In this document: positions 6,708 through 6,768 of the stretch, in pieces | How positions within the stretch are numbered: position 1 is the stretch's first letter | How the letters are laid out: every line of letters starts with the position of its first letter | Source: CAYWTX01 sp964461295 | GTDB lineage: Bacteria > Planctomycetota > Phycisphaerae > SM23-33 | DNA length: 6,768 nucleotides | Assembly: GCA_964461295.1 (NCBI GenBank) | Contig: CAYWTX010000456.1 | Location: forward strand, 1 to 6,768 | Reading direction: 5' to 3' | Notes under the pieces: generated by a model | The model's input: the letters and a program-made list of their open reading frames with translations, nothing else | Told to the model about the DNA's origin: nothing | The model's database searches: none | Program-made: the position numbers and the translations under genes

Positions 6708-6768
6708 GGTTCCGTCGCGTCGGCGGGCGGAACCGGACCGCAATGGGGAAGGCGTCGCCTTTGCGGGT
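6708..6768. repeat. Repeat unit 4, type B, cut by window end
   Basis: The first 61 bases of a type B unit. Its variable stretch reads GCGGAACCGGACC, which makes CCGGTTCCG (6706-6714) and CGGAACCGG (6728-6736) a perfect 9-bp inverted repeat with a 13-base loop. The unit ends at the window edge, before the expected position of the invariant hairpin. Confidence 0.85.

Larger units (their letters stand above)
6375..6768. repeat. Higher-order tandem repeat array (A-B-A-B), open at the right edge
   Basis: Three complete units (6375-6486, 6487-6596, 6597-6707; 112, 110 and 111 bp) and one cut by the window end (6708-6768) lie head to tail. Units 1 and 3 (type A) begin GCCTCCATCGCG and carry ACCGCAACGG. 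Units 2 and 4 (type B) begin GGTTCCGTCGCG and carry ACCGCAATGG. The A-to-A distance is 222 bp and the B-to-B distance is 221 bp. Units are nearly identical in the second half and vary mainly in a G-rich stretch. Lengths that differ by one or two bases would break any reading frame, so the array is non-coding. No spacers separate the copies, so it is not CRISPR. Function unknown; the array continues beyond this window. Confidence 0.93.

Noticed and set aside
6219..6743. Repetitive protein encoded by the array on either strand
   Set aside because: Unit lengths of 112, 110 and 111 bp shift the frame between copies, and the translations have no coherent repeat register or start signals.
6375..6768. 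CRISPR array
   Set aside because: Copies of about 111 bp abut directly with no unique spacers, and no cas gene is present.

Overview
This is a GC-rich bacterial window carrying two large secreted-protein genes, both on the + strand, followed by a tandem DNA repeat array that runs off the right edge. Long reading frames on the opposite strand are shadows of the codon bias. The probable source is a planctomycete or a related environmental lineage. The grounds are very high third-position GC, a secreted heparinase II/III-like protein, and a secreted PQQ-type beta-propeller protein with a 'YPGWRGPQANG' entry motif like those common in Planctomycetota. This is inference; no rRNA or marker gene is present.

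Layout. Bases 1-194 are a visibly AT-richer non-coding leader with several short inverted repeats, and it probably contains the promoter. Bases 195-3635 encode a 1146-residue exported protein. It has an N-terminal alpha-helical region and a heparinase II/III-like beta-sandwich region, then an Ig-like segment and a C-terminal region of about 270 residues that I do not recognise. A 71-base gap with two small hairpins and a good Shine-Dalgarno sequence leads to bases 3707-6295. That gene encodes an 862-residue exported protein made of three related beta-rich modules of about 95-100 residues, followed by a PQQ/BamB-type propeller of about eight blades. Bases 6296-6374 hold only a short GC hairpin. 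From 6375 to the end (6768) there is a tandem array of units of about 111 bp.

How they fit together. Two co-directional genes with signal peptides and a short gap suggest a transcription unit for an envelope or secreted function. The first protein has the fold of polysaccharide lyases acting on uronic-acid glycans, but its exact activity cannot be read from the sequence and the usual catalytic tyrosine may be missing. The second looks like a binding or scaffold protein rather than a quinoprotein enzyme.

The least ordinary element is the terminal array. Two unit variants alternate (A-B-A-B), giving a higher-order period of 221-222 bp. Every complete unit carries an identical 8-bp perfect hairpin, and a second variable stem can be drawn at the unit boundary in several copies. 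The unit lengths (112, 110, 111 bp) break frame, so the array is not protein-coding.
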